Assembly (NCBI GenBank): GCA_030998225.1
Contig: JAPYXD010000275.1
Coordinates: forward strand, 1,674,001-1,738,000
Direction of reading: 5' to 3'
Origin: Diplolepis rosae
Lineage: Eukaryota; Arthropoda; Insecta; Hymenoptera; Diplolepididae
Length of the DNA stretch: 64,000 nucleotides
Position numbers and translations under genes: made by a program. The notes under the pieces are model-generated. The model had not been told where the DNA came from. It was given only the letters and a program-made list of their open reading frames with translations, and searched no databases. This document shows, in pieces, positions 40,291 to 51,419 of this stretch (the first letter of the stretch is position 1; every line of letters begins with the position of its first letter).

Positions 40291-40530
40291 CAGTCAAGTC
40301 TCGTTTATCTCAAGTCGATTGTCTCGTGTATTTCAAGTCTCACGCTCCCCTACGGGCCCCACTATTTCACTGTCACGTGAGGCTCTGTGGAGCGCTCCGA
40401 AGAAGTGTGGAGAGTGGTGGGGTGGTGCATCCGGTCGGTATGGCAACTGAGGAAGTGGTGGGATCCCCTCGTGACTTGCAATAAACAAGACTCTCGTTTC
40501 GGGATACTTGAAATAAACGAGACTTGACTG
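40291..40530. mobile_element. Pogo/Tigger-type MITE, second family
   Basis: Ends CAGTCAAGTCTCGTTTAT and inverse, flanked by TA (40,289-40,290 and 40,531-40,532). Only 240 bp. Terminal sequence differs from the 3,969 element although both start CAGT, so they are separate families. The centre is GC-rich (GGAGAGTGGTGGGGTGG). Confidence 0.9.
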
Positions 40531-40559
40531 TATTAAATACTTCATTTACTTTCAGTAAA

Positions 40560-40720
40560 AACTAACTCATAATTACAAACAATCAGTACACTAAAAATTG
40601 CTCCACCAAACGATATTTAAATTATTTTTAATCGTTACGAGTTTGAACTCTCTTTACTTATAACTAACGCTTTACTAACCTAACGTCTATGCCTTTAAGT
40701 TTTGCACCCTTTAATATAAA
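40560..40720. repeat. Decayed third copy of the tRNA-like MITE segment
   Basis: ACGAGTTTGAACTCTCTTTACTTATAACTAACGC matches, with changes, the B-box side of the tRNA-like part in the MITEs at 16,434 and 45,681; CTAACCTAACGTCTATGCCT matches the A-box side. MITE ends are not visible. Confidence 0.55.
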
Positions 40721-40739
40721 ATATATTTATTGACAATAC

Positions 40740-41215
40740 AATTATATTGAGTAAGCACCATGGAAATGGAAATTGAATTGAAATTTTGAAATAACCTTGT
40801 AATTACCCTGAATTTTAAATTGTTTGATGATTGATTGAGTCCAGTATAGCGAATGTGGCAACTTGAGTCTTCGTTGCAATCTTGAAATAGTTGTTGTTAG
40901 ATAGGAAATTCGTTGTCCAGACGGTTGATCTAGTTGATTCTTTGATCCCAGTTTCCGAAGAGAATTTGGAAGGCGATTCCCCTTCACTTTTTAAAGTCGT
41001 TGAACTCAGCATCGACTTAGAATTTGGGTTGGCTAGCGGTAGAAATCTGGTGAAGCTGGACTAGACTGACTGGATTGCACTCGCGGTATAGATTTGATGG
41101 CACTGGACTGGACTCGCGTTGGTTACATTGTATAAATCGGACGTTGACCAACTGACTGAACTGACTTCTATTGGAACCTTCGCTTTTTAGAGATCTTTGA
41201 AAGGTCAACTATGAC
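40740..41215 (-). repeat. LTR-like dispersed repeat, copy 2
   Basis: On the minus strand it has GAGTCCAGTCCAGTGCCATC, CCGCGAGTGCAATCCAGTC and CCATGGTGCTTACTC in the same order as the copies at 9,330-11,400 and 55,360-55,880. Several short ORFs here are by-products. No coding domain. Confidence 0.5.
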
Positions 41216-41314
41216 CAGTAACATGTTATGACCAGTCACATGTTATTACCAATCACATGCTATTACCAGTCGCATGTTATTACAGGTTACATGCTATTAC
41301 AAGTTACATGTTGT
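41213..41314. repeat. 17-bp minisatellite, six units
   Basis: ACCAGTCACATGTTATT and variants repeat six times without gaps (41,213-41,314), each keeping an ACATG(T/C)TA core. It directly follows the LTR-like repeat. Confidence 0.9.
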
Positions 41315-41603
41315 GACTGTAGAGTGTGTGGTAAATGCATGTAGTAGTGCGTTGGTACTGTAGGGCTTCATTCACTTTATCTCTGGCTCAGTCGATTTGT
41401 TAACATGTGTGGGTATTATAACGACACATGGTAATTTCATATTGATCATTCTATTGATCTGTAGATTTGTCTATAACCTGCGTCGATAAAATCACACTCG
41501 CTGTAATGCTGTCTTGATCCCTTTATTGATTTCTTAATCTGCTTGTTACTTGTGGCGGTAGAGTCGCGGGACGTGACTGTTACAAAAAATGATTTTTAAA
41601 CAA

Positions 41604-41605
<2 letters not shown>

Positions 41606-41651
<46 letters not shown>

Positions 41652-41685
41652 ATATGTATATGTATATGTGTACATATATAATATA
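41606..41685. repeat. TA/TG microsatellite
   Basis: A pure (TA)n run of about 36 bp changes to TG- and TATG-containing repeats. A minus-strand ORF here rich in Tyr, Thr and Ile is only a translation of the repeat. Confidence 0.95.
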
Positions 41686-41689
41686 ATAA

Positions 41690-42765
41690 TTATACTTTTG
41701 ATTATAAATATGCCTTTCGAATAACATGAGTTCGATACTATTTTTACTGAACTTGAGACCGATAAAATGTGGAAAGTCACCTAGAAGAGGTGTGCCCTTT
41801 ACTTTATTGTTTTCGATTTGTCTTTAGGCTGAATTCTACAAGTACTGCGGATTAACACATATAAGTTTTAACATTGTAATGACTAGAAGGTAAGCTGAAA
41901 AAAATATTTGCTATTTTAGAATTAAAATTTGGAATACTTTTTAAGAAAGAAAATGTCCTGTAAATGAGATTCAAAAGACGATTTTTATTGTGAATAATAA
42001 TCGAATATCAATTAAATTGTATAATCATAATGATTCTTATCAAGGTCATAGATTGACTGGACCACGTACGTCGGTAATATTTCCTGTAACCATTGTGATT
42101 GGCAATGAAGACTGAATATTTAGATACAATTTTCGCTGGATAATATTTGTTGTATGAATTAACGTCTGAAGTGAAAATAATGATACTGTGTTGACAAAAT
42201 GAATAAGAAGTGTATTTCCTTCTTCTTACAACGTATTTCCTTTTGTGATTGACATGGATCATCCCTTGCCAGAATATCTAAAATTGAATTTCTAATCATA
42301 TTCAAGTTCAATGGAACTTTCTACCTCAGCCTGAAATTTTCCGCTGCTTTCATTAGAATTGAGATGAACTTTTCGATTTCCAGCATGGAAATCTTGGTTC
42401 ATTCAGAAATTAAAAACAAGTCGGTCAACAAATAACAAAATTTGAATCTTTCTGTTTTTTATTTTAAACCATGACGACTTTGCTAAAATTTTTCTGACTA
42501 CTTCGAGATAAGGAGACAAGTTATCCGTGAAATTAAAAGTCGTTGCATAATTATTTTTATTATCAAGTGTTATCTACAATTTGATTTGTATACGCCAATT
42601 AAAAAATAACAAAACATCTATTCGAAAGAGGATTTTATTGACAATGAAGTTTTTAATTACTATTTGAACATTTATTGTTTTTTCTACGAGTTTATTAAGT
42701 TACATACAAAAATATGTCATATAGAAAATAGTAATAATAGTAATACTTGTAAACCCCCGGCTTAT
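41690..42765. other. Non-coding intergenic stretch
   Basis: AT-rich with no convincing ORF, splice pattern or repeat boundary. A minus-strand 84-codon frame at 42,008-42,262 has no recognisable features. Confidence 0.5.
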
Positions 42766-43838
42766 TAAGGGGGTCGCCTGATGAAAACCTGAAAAAAATC
42801 GCATTTTTTTTTTTAATCGATGGAGAAACAACAACAAAACGAGTTTTTCGAGGAAGCGGAGGGCTTGTTGTATCGACCGGGAGTAGCAGATTAGGAATTG
42901 ACCTCTGTAAATTTTGTAATGATCTAATTGTATCTTACAAAAACTTTGAAGCGCGTTTTCTCAAAACCACATTTTTCAAACTGGCGTGCAGGATTACACA
43001 AAGAGTTTTCAATCAATTGACCTCAACTAAATTTTATTTTGTGTTGATAATAAACAATTATTATATATGAACCACAGATATTCATAATTTCATCAATTTT
43101 TCACACTGTTTATGCAACAATATTGACAAATTTCACTGCGGAAAATCGTAAATTTTGATTTTAATAGAACAAAATAGTGCATTTTCTGTTTTCCTTGACT
43201 TTTTAGTGGTTTGTATAGAATAAACAAGGGTACTGAATAAAAAAAAAAATCCCATTGATTTCAAACAGAAATTACGGACGCTATCCTGCACGCCGTTCAA
43301 CTACTCCAGTCGCGAGGCACCCCAGTCCGCCATGAATAACGCCTTCATTTTGGAAAATTTTGACTTTTGACTTGTTCTGTAAAAATTTTTTTATATTTCT
43401 TCATTCATCCGGTTTTTTATTCACAATAAACTCTGAGTATTTTTTCAATTCGTGATGCTCTATACTGGACTACTTCATTTGGAATTGCAAGCCATGAGAT
43501 AAGTTTTTGAATTCTATGATAATCTTTATTTTAATTATCTCTTGTATTCTAATGTTTTACAGAAATTTTGAATTAATCTTTGAATTTATGGCACTGAAGA
43601 GGGCCCCCATATGTGGCCGAAACGTTTGGCTTGCTTTTTTTTGAGTATTTTTATATCTAATAGTGATAATATTAATCGATGAAAGTAAAAAAAATCTGAC
43701 CCTGTACCAAAATAACGAGAAATGAACAAAAAATTCTATCGATTTTGGGTCAATATAATGGCAGACATGTTATCAAACATGTCACTTTAAAATTATAAAG
43801 AACCTTTTTTCCGGGCGTTTCATAAGGCGACCCCCTTA
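42766..43838. mobile_element. MITE-like element with AAGGGGGTCGCC ends
   Basis: TAAGGGGGTCGCCTGATGAA at the left pairs with inverted TTTCATAAGGCGACCCCCTTA at the right. It is about 1.07 kb, has no coding sequence, and contains a hammerhead-like motif at 43,594-43,623 in its right part. No clear target duplication, so the superfamily is unknown. Confidence 0.7.
43590..43630 (+). ncRNA. Hammerhead-core-like motif (CTGAAGA ... GAAAC)
   Basis: CTGAAGA (43,594-43,600) fits the CUGANGA core. GGGCC...GGCC can form an imperfect stem II, and GAAAC follows at 43,619-43,623. This matches the layout of PLE hammerheads. Stem I and a cleavage triplet upstream are not obvious. Confidence 0.45.
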
Positions 43839-43839
43839 C

Positions 43840-45222
43840 TATAAAAGGTTGATATTCAAATCATACTGAGGAAATGTAGTGTTGACGATGTCAAATCAAA
43901 TTTTAGCCCTCTTGCTTGCAGTTTTATGAAAACCCATAAAACTCTCTTTTACAATTAAATCACTTTTGATAATGCTGCAAATAACATAGTTTATATGAAT
44001 TTAAAATGATGAAATCTGCGGATTCCTTTGCAATATCTTTGAAGGTTCAGTAGATATTTTGAAACTGGAACAAGAATCTAGTTGTATATATATATTGTAC
44101 CTCAAAAGATATTGAAAAATAATCCATAGATTCAATTAATTCTACATTTTTTAAAACTGTATGATTGGCAGCATTACCTAGAATCTCATTATTAAATATA
44201 TTTTAATATATTTTCAATTCTGTAATAATATGCAATATAGCATCTTGTTTCGAAAGAATGATATTCAAAGACATTTACCTTTCAAAAACATGTTATTGTT
44301 CTATTATTTTGTAATAGGAATATTCTAATTCACACTATGCTAACTGCCATCACTTTCAGGAATTTTGGCACAAGTTGTAACACTGTTTTTATTTGAATAT
44401 AAATCAATGTTAAATTGTCTTATTTAACTTCAAGGTCTATTATCGAATAAAATTCAGAGGTTCGTCAATCAATAATTCACAATATTTATAATCTAACAAT
44501 TTTGTTCATAATTTATTTAATAATACCAGGCACGATGTTCACAAATTATGCTCAGCACTCACACATCTATCATACTTAAATAATAAATAAATATAGTCAT
44601 ATAAATCGCTTATCGCATCGAAATTTAAAAATTTTCTTTGATAAAAAATAAAATAAAATATAAATAAAAAAACACACAACGATCGTTTCATACTCGCACT
44701 GATATCATATTAATGACATACCTTTGTAAAATCAGATAAAAATACATATGATAGAAAAATAAAATAACAATCGAATACCTATACTGACTGATAATGATCC
44801 GATGATATAAGCTGAGGCAATCGAGGTAGCAATCCCAGAATTATTTATAGCGATCCCGTGAATGATTAACTTTTTCACTCCAGGGGTGACTTCGGCATCC
44901 AAAATGCGTTACTGAGATGGATCCAGTGTAAAAATTTCGACAGGGGCATAGTGGGGCCCTGATGAGTTTGCCTTATTTCTAGCGGGGATCTACCGTGGAA
45001 AACTAGTCAGGGCCCCGTCGGTGACGTAACGCTTTTGTCGAGGTGGACCCTACTAGACTTTCTAGTAGGGGTTTAATGAGGCCAGCCCTTACACTATCCC
45101 ACCTACAAAAAAGGACCCATTGGACCTCCGCATTGTATTTAGGGGCATATATCAGAAAAGTCACGTGGCCAATTTTGTTCAGCTATTTCACTTAAAAATT
45201 AATAAATAAAAAGGATTTTCCA
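43840..45222. other. Non-coding intergenic stretch
   Basis: Mostly AT-rich, with a GC-richer part at 44,870-45,130 that has inverted GGGGCCCTGA / TCAGGGCCCC words and TACTAGACTTTCTAGTA. No ORF of interest. The GC-richer part may be an unidentified repeat. Confidence 0.45.
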
Positions 45223-46500
45223 CACTGAGAGAAAAAGTACAGGGAAAGTTCGAGTTACGACACTAATATTTACCGTTTTTAATGGCAACGGAGGGATATT
45301 CGCTTAGAAGGTTAAGTTTACTGTTTTCATAGTAAAAAATCTGTTTTCAAGCTTGGGAATTTCTTTTGAGTAGATTGACAGTACTTTTTCGTTACACGTA
45401 CATAAAAAAAGCTCAGTAGGTTTGACTACTTTTTAACTTACATTCCGTAGTTTGTAAAGGCCCCAGTGTCATTTTTGAAGTTAAGTGAACTGCAGGAACA
45501 TAGGTAAATCAAATAAGAGCAGTAGTTGAATCGATGAATATTCTTAGTAGATTTCAAAACTTTATTTACCTCCAAGTAGACACTAACTTACTATTTTTAT
45601 ATACACACTTACCTACAAACACACACCCCCCTCTACACTACACAAACGCTCATTTAGGCAGTATTAAAAATTATTCTTAACGCTGCGGGTTCGAACCCTC
45701 TTTACTTATAATTAAAGCATTACTAACCTAATGACTAAGCCTCTCGACTGCGCATGCTTAGAATACAAGAAAGAAAATAGCGCTTATAACCTTCAACTAC
45801 TGCAGGGCCGTGTAAGAAGTGTATGAGTCCCGTGTAGTTGGGAATTTTAAAATTTTATGCCAATTTATGATTCTGGTTAAAATTTTTAAGATTTTTAATT
45901 ACTAAATCGATTTTCTATAAAATAAAATATTTTTAAAAAAACAGATCAAATTTTTTAATTAAAGAACATTACTTAATAAAAAGATATATATACATTTTAG
46001 AAATAATAATTTCCATAATTGTATATTAGTAATACTTTATACAAGTTATGATTCCTTTAATTTTTGTTTTCAAGAGTAAAATCAACGTATGTTCAGAATC
46101 TAAAAAATTTGAGTTTTTTTAATTCCAAAAATATGATGGGACTTTTGAATCAAGAAAATTATCTCATAACGAAATCATGCATTCAAGTTCGCAATAAGTA
46201 ATTCCAACTAAAGAAGTACGATCAAAAACAATAGTATACTTATTTACTTATCATCAGTTTGTTTTTCTAACTACTCTTATGTAGTAACTTCTACTGCTTA
46301 TGTTTACTATGAAAGCTTCAATCGATTTCACTATTCACCCCATGTTAATTGAACTACATGTTTAGTTATTGTTACTAACTCGACACAATCAGATACAGAC
46401 ACATACACACACGTGCTCACATATGATTATTATGATTGCGTGCGAATTCGAGTCAAAATTATAAAAAAGTCTTCTTAAAAGTGCTTGATTTCTCTCAAGT
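45223..46500. mobile_element. MITE with CACTGA ends and tRNA-like part, copy 2
   Basis: It starts CACTGAGAGAAAAAGTACAG and is colinear with 15,974-16,600 to about 45,830. After an AT-rich insertion of about 540 bp, the homology returns (TCGACACAATCAGATA...CACACGTGCTC) to about 46,450. The likely end is near TTTCTCTCAAGT at 46,498. No protein. Confidence 0.7.
45681..45753 (-). other. tRNA-like sequence inside MITE (copy 2)
   Basis: The minus strand has GCAGTCGAGAGGCTTAGTCA and, further on, AGGGTTCGAACCCGCAGC, as in copy 1. The perfect B box is kept, but there is no acceptor stem. Confidence 0.55.
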
Positions 46501-46739
46501 ATTGATTTTATCCAAGACCGTGTTCATGAAATCTCCTTTTCTCGCAGATAAGGTCAAATTTTAATGGGAATAAAGAATAAAGGTTATGTTGTATCTAATG
46601 GACCCAACCTTAACCACAAATATTACAGGTAGGGATTCTCTAGTCAGGGCCCCGCCAGATACAAATAGATTAGGAGCGGCAAGGAGTGGAGCCCCTCCTG
46701 GAACACAAGACGACTCAGCAAAAACAAGCTTCGGGAACA

Positions 46740-48418
46740 TCTTTAAGAAACCAGGCTCATAAATGAGCTTGGTTGGGCAAAGTCTGATGGGTCGTTCGAG
46801 GACACTGTGCGGGCGGCGAGGCAGAAAGTGGTCCCAGCATGTGACTACTCAATTCCTCGCCACGGGCACGAGTATACTGGGAACTCGATGTACTGGTGGA
46901 ACGACTAGTTGTCTGTCCTGCCTCAGAAATGCCTCATAGCGCGGTCGAGATTTACCCGCTCAAGGGGTGATCCTCTGCTGCGCGAGGCATGGAAAATAGC
47001 AAAATCAGCTTTGAGGCAAGCCATAAAGAAAAGCCGCTTTCAGTGTTGAAAAGACTTGATCGGTGAAGTTGAGAAGGACCCATGGGGTCTCGCCTTCAAA
47101 ATAGTCACTAAGAGATTGGTAACTAGAAGAAAGACCCTGGGCCTGGATAATCCCGATCGAGTCAAGTACATTGTGCGGAGCTTGTTTCTACACGTAGAGC
47201 CGTTCCAAAGACAGGACCGAACGTCCTACGCGGTCCGGCGCGAAGAACTCTTCATTCTCGAAGAATTTAAGAGAGCGGGTAGGAAGCTCAAGGCAAATAC
47301 AGCGCCGGGGATCGACGGAGTGCTAAACGAGATCTTCAAAGAGGTCACATGGTCCGCGAGAACGATCACTCGGAAAACCAGTTCGGCTTTCGGAAAGGCA
47401 GGTCCACAGTTTACGCCATCCAGGCAGTGGTGGACGTCGCCACTAAAGCAAGAAGAGGAACTGATAAGCGTAAGGGATTCTGCGTGCTGATCAGCATTGA
47501 CATACGCAATGCTTTCATTACCACGATGTGGAACATCTGCATCGAGGCGATGATGCGGAAAAAGGTTCCAGACTACCTGTTGCGAATGATAGATGACTAT
47601 CTGAGCGACAGGTAGGTGATATACGAAGGCGACAAATGGTCTCTCAAAGAAGAGATGACATGTGGCACCCCTCAAGGGTGGCGGGTAGGTCCACCCGTTT
47701 GGAACGACATGTAGACGATATCCTGCGCGAGGACCTACCTGCTGGAACGAGCATCATTGGCTTCGCGGATGACACACTTGTTGTGTGTGCCACTGACGAC
47801 GTCAGAATCCTGGAGCTGAAGATTAATGAAAGTCTGTGGCGGGCAAAGCGTTGGTTGGATAGCAGATGCCTGAAAATGGCCCTTGAAAAGACCTAGGCTT
47901 TGCTGGTCACGGTCAGGAGGTTCTTCAAATACCTGAAGATCGTTCGCGGAGAACATGAGATTAAGTGGAAAAAGAGCATTAAGTAGGTGCACCCAGGTGG
48001 GTGTGCAGTTGGATCGAAGGCTTAGCTTTGGCGAACACCAATCCGGAAGATGGTCACACCGTCTAATCCCGGATCTCACCACCTGGCTGGATATAAAGCA
48101 CGGTCTAGTCGGCTTTTACCTGGCGCAAGCGCTTTCGGCCATGGTTGCTTTAATACGTACCTGAAGCGCTTCAAGAAAAGAGACGATGAGTCGTGTCCCT
48201 ACTGCGGATCCCTTGTGGGCCAAAATCTGTACCAGGTGGGGCGTGGCAAGGGAGGCTGTCGGTCGGGCAGTGGGCGCACAACTCACTTCTGACATGATGG
48301 CCTCTCTTATGCTTCAGACTGAACAAAAATGGATGTTTATCGAGTCATTCGTCACCCTAATGATAAAGACGAGGAAGCTCGATGGGCGTGCGGAGCGTGG
48401 TGACAACGAGGGCCAGTA
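46740..48418 (+). pseudogene. R1-clade ORF2 relic: reverse transcriptase and Cys/His C-terminus
   Basis: Pieces in several frames make up a typical ORF2 order: M-Y-W-W-N-D (after the endonuclease), E-V-E-K-D-P-W-G-L-A-F-K-I-V-T-K, A-P-G-I-D-G-V, E-N-Q-F-G-F-R-K-G-R-S-T, I-D-I-R-N-A-F, T-C-G-T-P-Q-G, and G-F-A-D-D-T, the reverse transcriptase catalytic box in its F-A-D-D form. Near the end, Q-A-L-S-G-H-G-C-F and C-P-Y-C-G-S belong to the C-terminal zinc-binding region. Stops (for example 46,907, 47,053, 47,613 and 47,894) and frameshifts break it; a gap after A-P-G-I-D-G-V removes part of the fingers region. It cannot be active. Confidence 0.85.
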
Positions 48419-48419
48419 A

Positions 48420-48780
48420 AAATCGCATCGGGGCCTACACCCGAGATCCTGCTTCTTGGGGTGGACTTGGCTATCCGCGTCGTTCGGGGGAGGAATCCTT
48501 GCATTGCTCCCCTGGTTAACGCAGTCAGTCGGTTTTGCCTAACAGGCGTGTGGCCGGGGATGGGAGTCCCAGGAAAACTGATGATGGAAGAGTCGTATGC
48601 GACTTTAAGCTGGAATCAACCGCCCGCGAAGTGTAAATCCGAATGACAGTTCTAAGGGCGGTGCATTGGTTCGAGAGAGGGGTTTTTTAGTTTTATCAGG
48701 TATGCCTAGACCCATCCTAGGAGAGTCCTGTACAACGTCTTTAAGAGATTCCGCCATTTTTCCTCCTCACCAAAAAAAAA
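48420..48780 (+). other. 3' untranslated region and poly(A) tail of the R1-clade element
   Basis: TCGCATCGGGGCCTACACCC starts the block shared with the copy at 11,436-11,735; GAGTCGTATGCGACTTTAA and ATGCCTAGACCCATCCTAGG are landmarks. The block ends with CACC and a run of A. The conserved 3' end is probably the part bound by the reverse transcriptase. Confidence 0.8.
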
Positions 48781-48795
48781 AGATACAAATAGATT

Positions 48796-51160
48796 TTCCA
48801 TACTTAAGCCAAAAAAGGAATTCCTTACTGGCACCTGACAGAGCCCCTATTAGTTTTTTCTGGCCTAGAAAAACTAAATGGGCGCTAACATCGCCCCCAC
48901 CAATTTTTTCTCTATTAGGAAATTCTAGACCGGGCCCCACTAGAACCCACCTTGAAATAAGGAAAGAGAGGGAAATTTCTACACCGGATGGGACAGGTGG
49001 CAGATTTTCACAAGGTGAAACGACTAACTCGGCCAAGCATATTAAATAGTTCATGTACAGAACGATCTTGAATCTCCAAATTCCATAGATTCTCCTTCTG
49101 GAGCTTCTTTAGTTTCAGATGATTGTGTTGGTAATAGTAATCAATAAAAAATAGAACTCGTCAATCTCATATTAGGACAATATTAACTTTATCCCATATT
49201 ATCACGCCACACTAAGAGGCTCACTACGAGAACACAAGTTGTGGTGAGAAATCAATTAAACAATCTTTTCGATTCTGAATTTGGGAATCGACTGACTGGC
49301 TCAAGCTTCTTAGTGTTGCGTCTTTGATTCCCACGAATCGACCATTGACACTACGTCACTCGCACGTCACGATACATTGTCAGCGACAGGTAGACGTTAA
49401 TCCTATAATACGAAATAAGAATATCAATAGAAATAATAAATTCCCATTAAATATAAATATATATAAAATTCTGCTCTAGGAGATTAATTTAATGGTTATA
49501 AAGTCAGCCTCAAAATTAAGCAATTGCAAAATAGTAGCTGGAGCCAGGCCAGAAGCCATTGGTCTGACTGAAGTCTAAAATCTGAAAAAATCGTGTTGAA
49601 TTTGACACAGGTAAGAATAACAAAACACCTATTTATCACAAAAACAACGAGAAACGTTTTTAAAAACATCATATTCAAATTCACAACTTGAAGACAGATT
49701 TCCAAAAGTTCCACTTCGCAAATGAATTTAAGAATCAACGGAATATAATGAATTATTTACTGATAGAAATGAAAAATCATTTAATTTTTTTTAATAGCAA
49801 TTAAAAATCAAAGTTGCTAACATGTATTATTAACAAAATATCGACATTAGAGCTATTTTCAACAAAACAAAGTAAAAAACTCAATTTTAAACCTCGAGGA
49901 AACGCTTATTTAATAATCTATTCATATGGTTTGCTATCGTAATTGACAAACGATTCTTTTTATAATTTTTTGTCATTAAAAATAAATATTTGCAGTGCTT
50001 CAGTTCGATTTGAGTAGAAGCACAATCTGTGCATAGTATTAGAATAACAAAATCAAATATCTGTTTATTTAATTGTTCACAAAAATAGAGATTGTTAATT
50101 CTCATCATTTTTGTTGTTATAATCTTCAATGGTGAATATAAGAAATCAGAATTTTCATAATCAAAAACATAGAAAAGTAATTATTGTTATTGTATTGCCA
50201 ATTATTTCTGTTCATTAGATACATATACTGATTTTAACTAAAAATCAGTTTTAATAGAATGTTTACGAAGAGATAGAAATAATATTGTCGAAATCACTTA
50301 TTTAATTGCATCATCTACTTATATTTTATTGCACACAGAAACAAATTGAAAATAAGGGGAATTTAGAGAAGAAAATAGGTGGCCTTTCCTCTTCTTCATT
50401 CAATGCTGATCATTTTAAAAGTGAGACATTTCGATCCGTTGGAAATTGCGGCTTGTGGTGGTTTATAAAAAGAAGTTTCTGAATTCTTCCTAACACTGTA
50501 CAGCGTTAATCTTCATGTTGGATGCACTGTTGAAATTTTCAGTATTAGGGTATGAGTAAGTGATTGAAGGAAGTTTAAATACTTTCAATGGATTATATTT
50601 TATTTTGGAAGAAGTTGGCATACATAGAAATCTGATCATTTTAGAATATAATTATCTTTTCCCTGATCTCGATTTTACAAGACACTCTTTTATTTTGATT
50701 ACACTGACAACATTTTTTTTAAATTTAATTTAATTTATCAATACGCGACTCAAAAAAGTTTCTTCCATTCTGTCAAATTTAAGTCAAATCGAGCAAATAT
50801 TTTACTTTATTTAACCAAAAAGTTTACATGATTCTCAAGGCCTTTCTAGTTCGATCCAGAGTGGCAAAAAATAATTGTTTCACACCCCCCTTGTTTTTTT
50901 CACACCCATCAGAGACACACGATGGACTGTTATTGTTTTGATTGGATGTGATAGAAGAAACTTCTTTGCCCTACAAAAAAATAAAAGATTAATGATTAAT
51001 TGGCTTCAATTTAAGACTAATTCATCCAAATTGAAATTTTTATATAATGTATATTGTATGCCGCATGAAAAGAAGCTCACTTGACCCGATTAGAAGAATC
51101 TGGTAACAAGTATTGCATTGGAAAGTATGATTATATTCAATTCTTGAAACTTTTTGCAAG
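48796..51160. other. Intergenic stretch downstream of gene B
   Basis: No gene is supported. A 127-codon plus-strand frame at 48,666-49,049 merely runs out of the retrotransposon tail. At 50,366-50,460 the phrase GGTGGCCTTTCC and ATTTCGATCCGTTGG match, diverged, the end of the PLE arms at 12,380-12,470, so an eroded PLE terminus is present. Confidence 0.45.
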
Positions 51161-51167
51161 ATATTGC

Positions 51168-51419
51168 TTAAAGCATTATCATATTAAGACGATATACCTG
51201 TCTTTCATTTTCTTTTTCCTCATGCAAATCTTCTCTCAGATAAAGACCTTCTTCTTTTAATTTAGGGATCACAAAATCTTGGAAAATTTTATTAGTTTTT
51301 CGACAATAGCATATTCTTTCAATATCATTGTAACCATATGAAACTTCTTCACACCAACCACAAATTGCTAAAAATTTTCCTGTATCATAAAACAAAGGGC
51401 TACCGTTCGAAGTAAGTTT
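51168..51419 (-). CDS. Gene B last exon: dead Ser195 region and C-terminal helix
   Basis: Acceptor CAATTTTAG|AAA begins 83 codons ended by TAA at 51,168. It starts K-L-T-S-N-G-S-P-L-F-Y, then F-L-A-I-C-G-W-C-E-E (the Gly-Trp strand of the pocket), and I-F-Q-D-F-V-I-P-K-L (terminal helix) before an acidic tail. A possible donor at Q|GTATAT near the end could lead to a further exon, but the in-frame stop follows ten codons later. Confidence 0.8.
   Translation of the reverse strand, partial: KLTSNGSPLFYDTGKFLAICGWCEEVSYGYNDIERICYCRKTNKIFQDFVIPKLKEEGLYLREDLHEEKENERQVYRLNMIML

Larger units (their letters stand above)
46672..48780 (+). mobile_element. R1-clade non-LTR retrotransposon, 5'-truncated, 15-bp target duplication
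   Basis: AGATACAAATAGATT flanks the element at 46,657-46,671 and again right after its A-rich tail at 48,781-48,795, a clear target-primed duplication. The element lacks ORF1 and the endonuclease core. It ends with a GC-rich 3' untranslated region and CACC plus a run of A. Three other copies of the 3' end are recognisable (11,436-11,735; 53,930-54,205; and a related one at 55,095-55,345). Confidence 0.9.

Noticed and set aside
41580..41780. Minus-strand ORF rich in Tyr, Thr and Ile
   Set aside because: It is a translation of the TA/TG microsatellite.
44950..45025. CTGATGAG ... GAAAA ... GTC between inverted GGGGCC words as a hammerhead ribozyme
   Set aside because: The segment between GAAA and the cleavage triplet is too short for stem III, and the 30-nt stem II region does not pair. 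The core letters look coincidental within a GC-rich inverted repeat.
47226..48082. Minus-strand ORFs of 149 and 115 codons
   Set aside because: They are antisense shadows of the R1-clade reverse transcriptase on the plus strand.
48666..49049. 127-codon plus-strand ORF
   Set aside because: It begins in the retrotransposon 3' untranslated region and runs through the poly(A) tail and target duplication into flanking DNA; no domain is seen.
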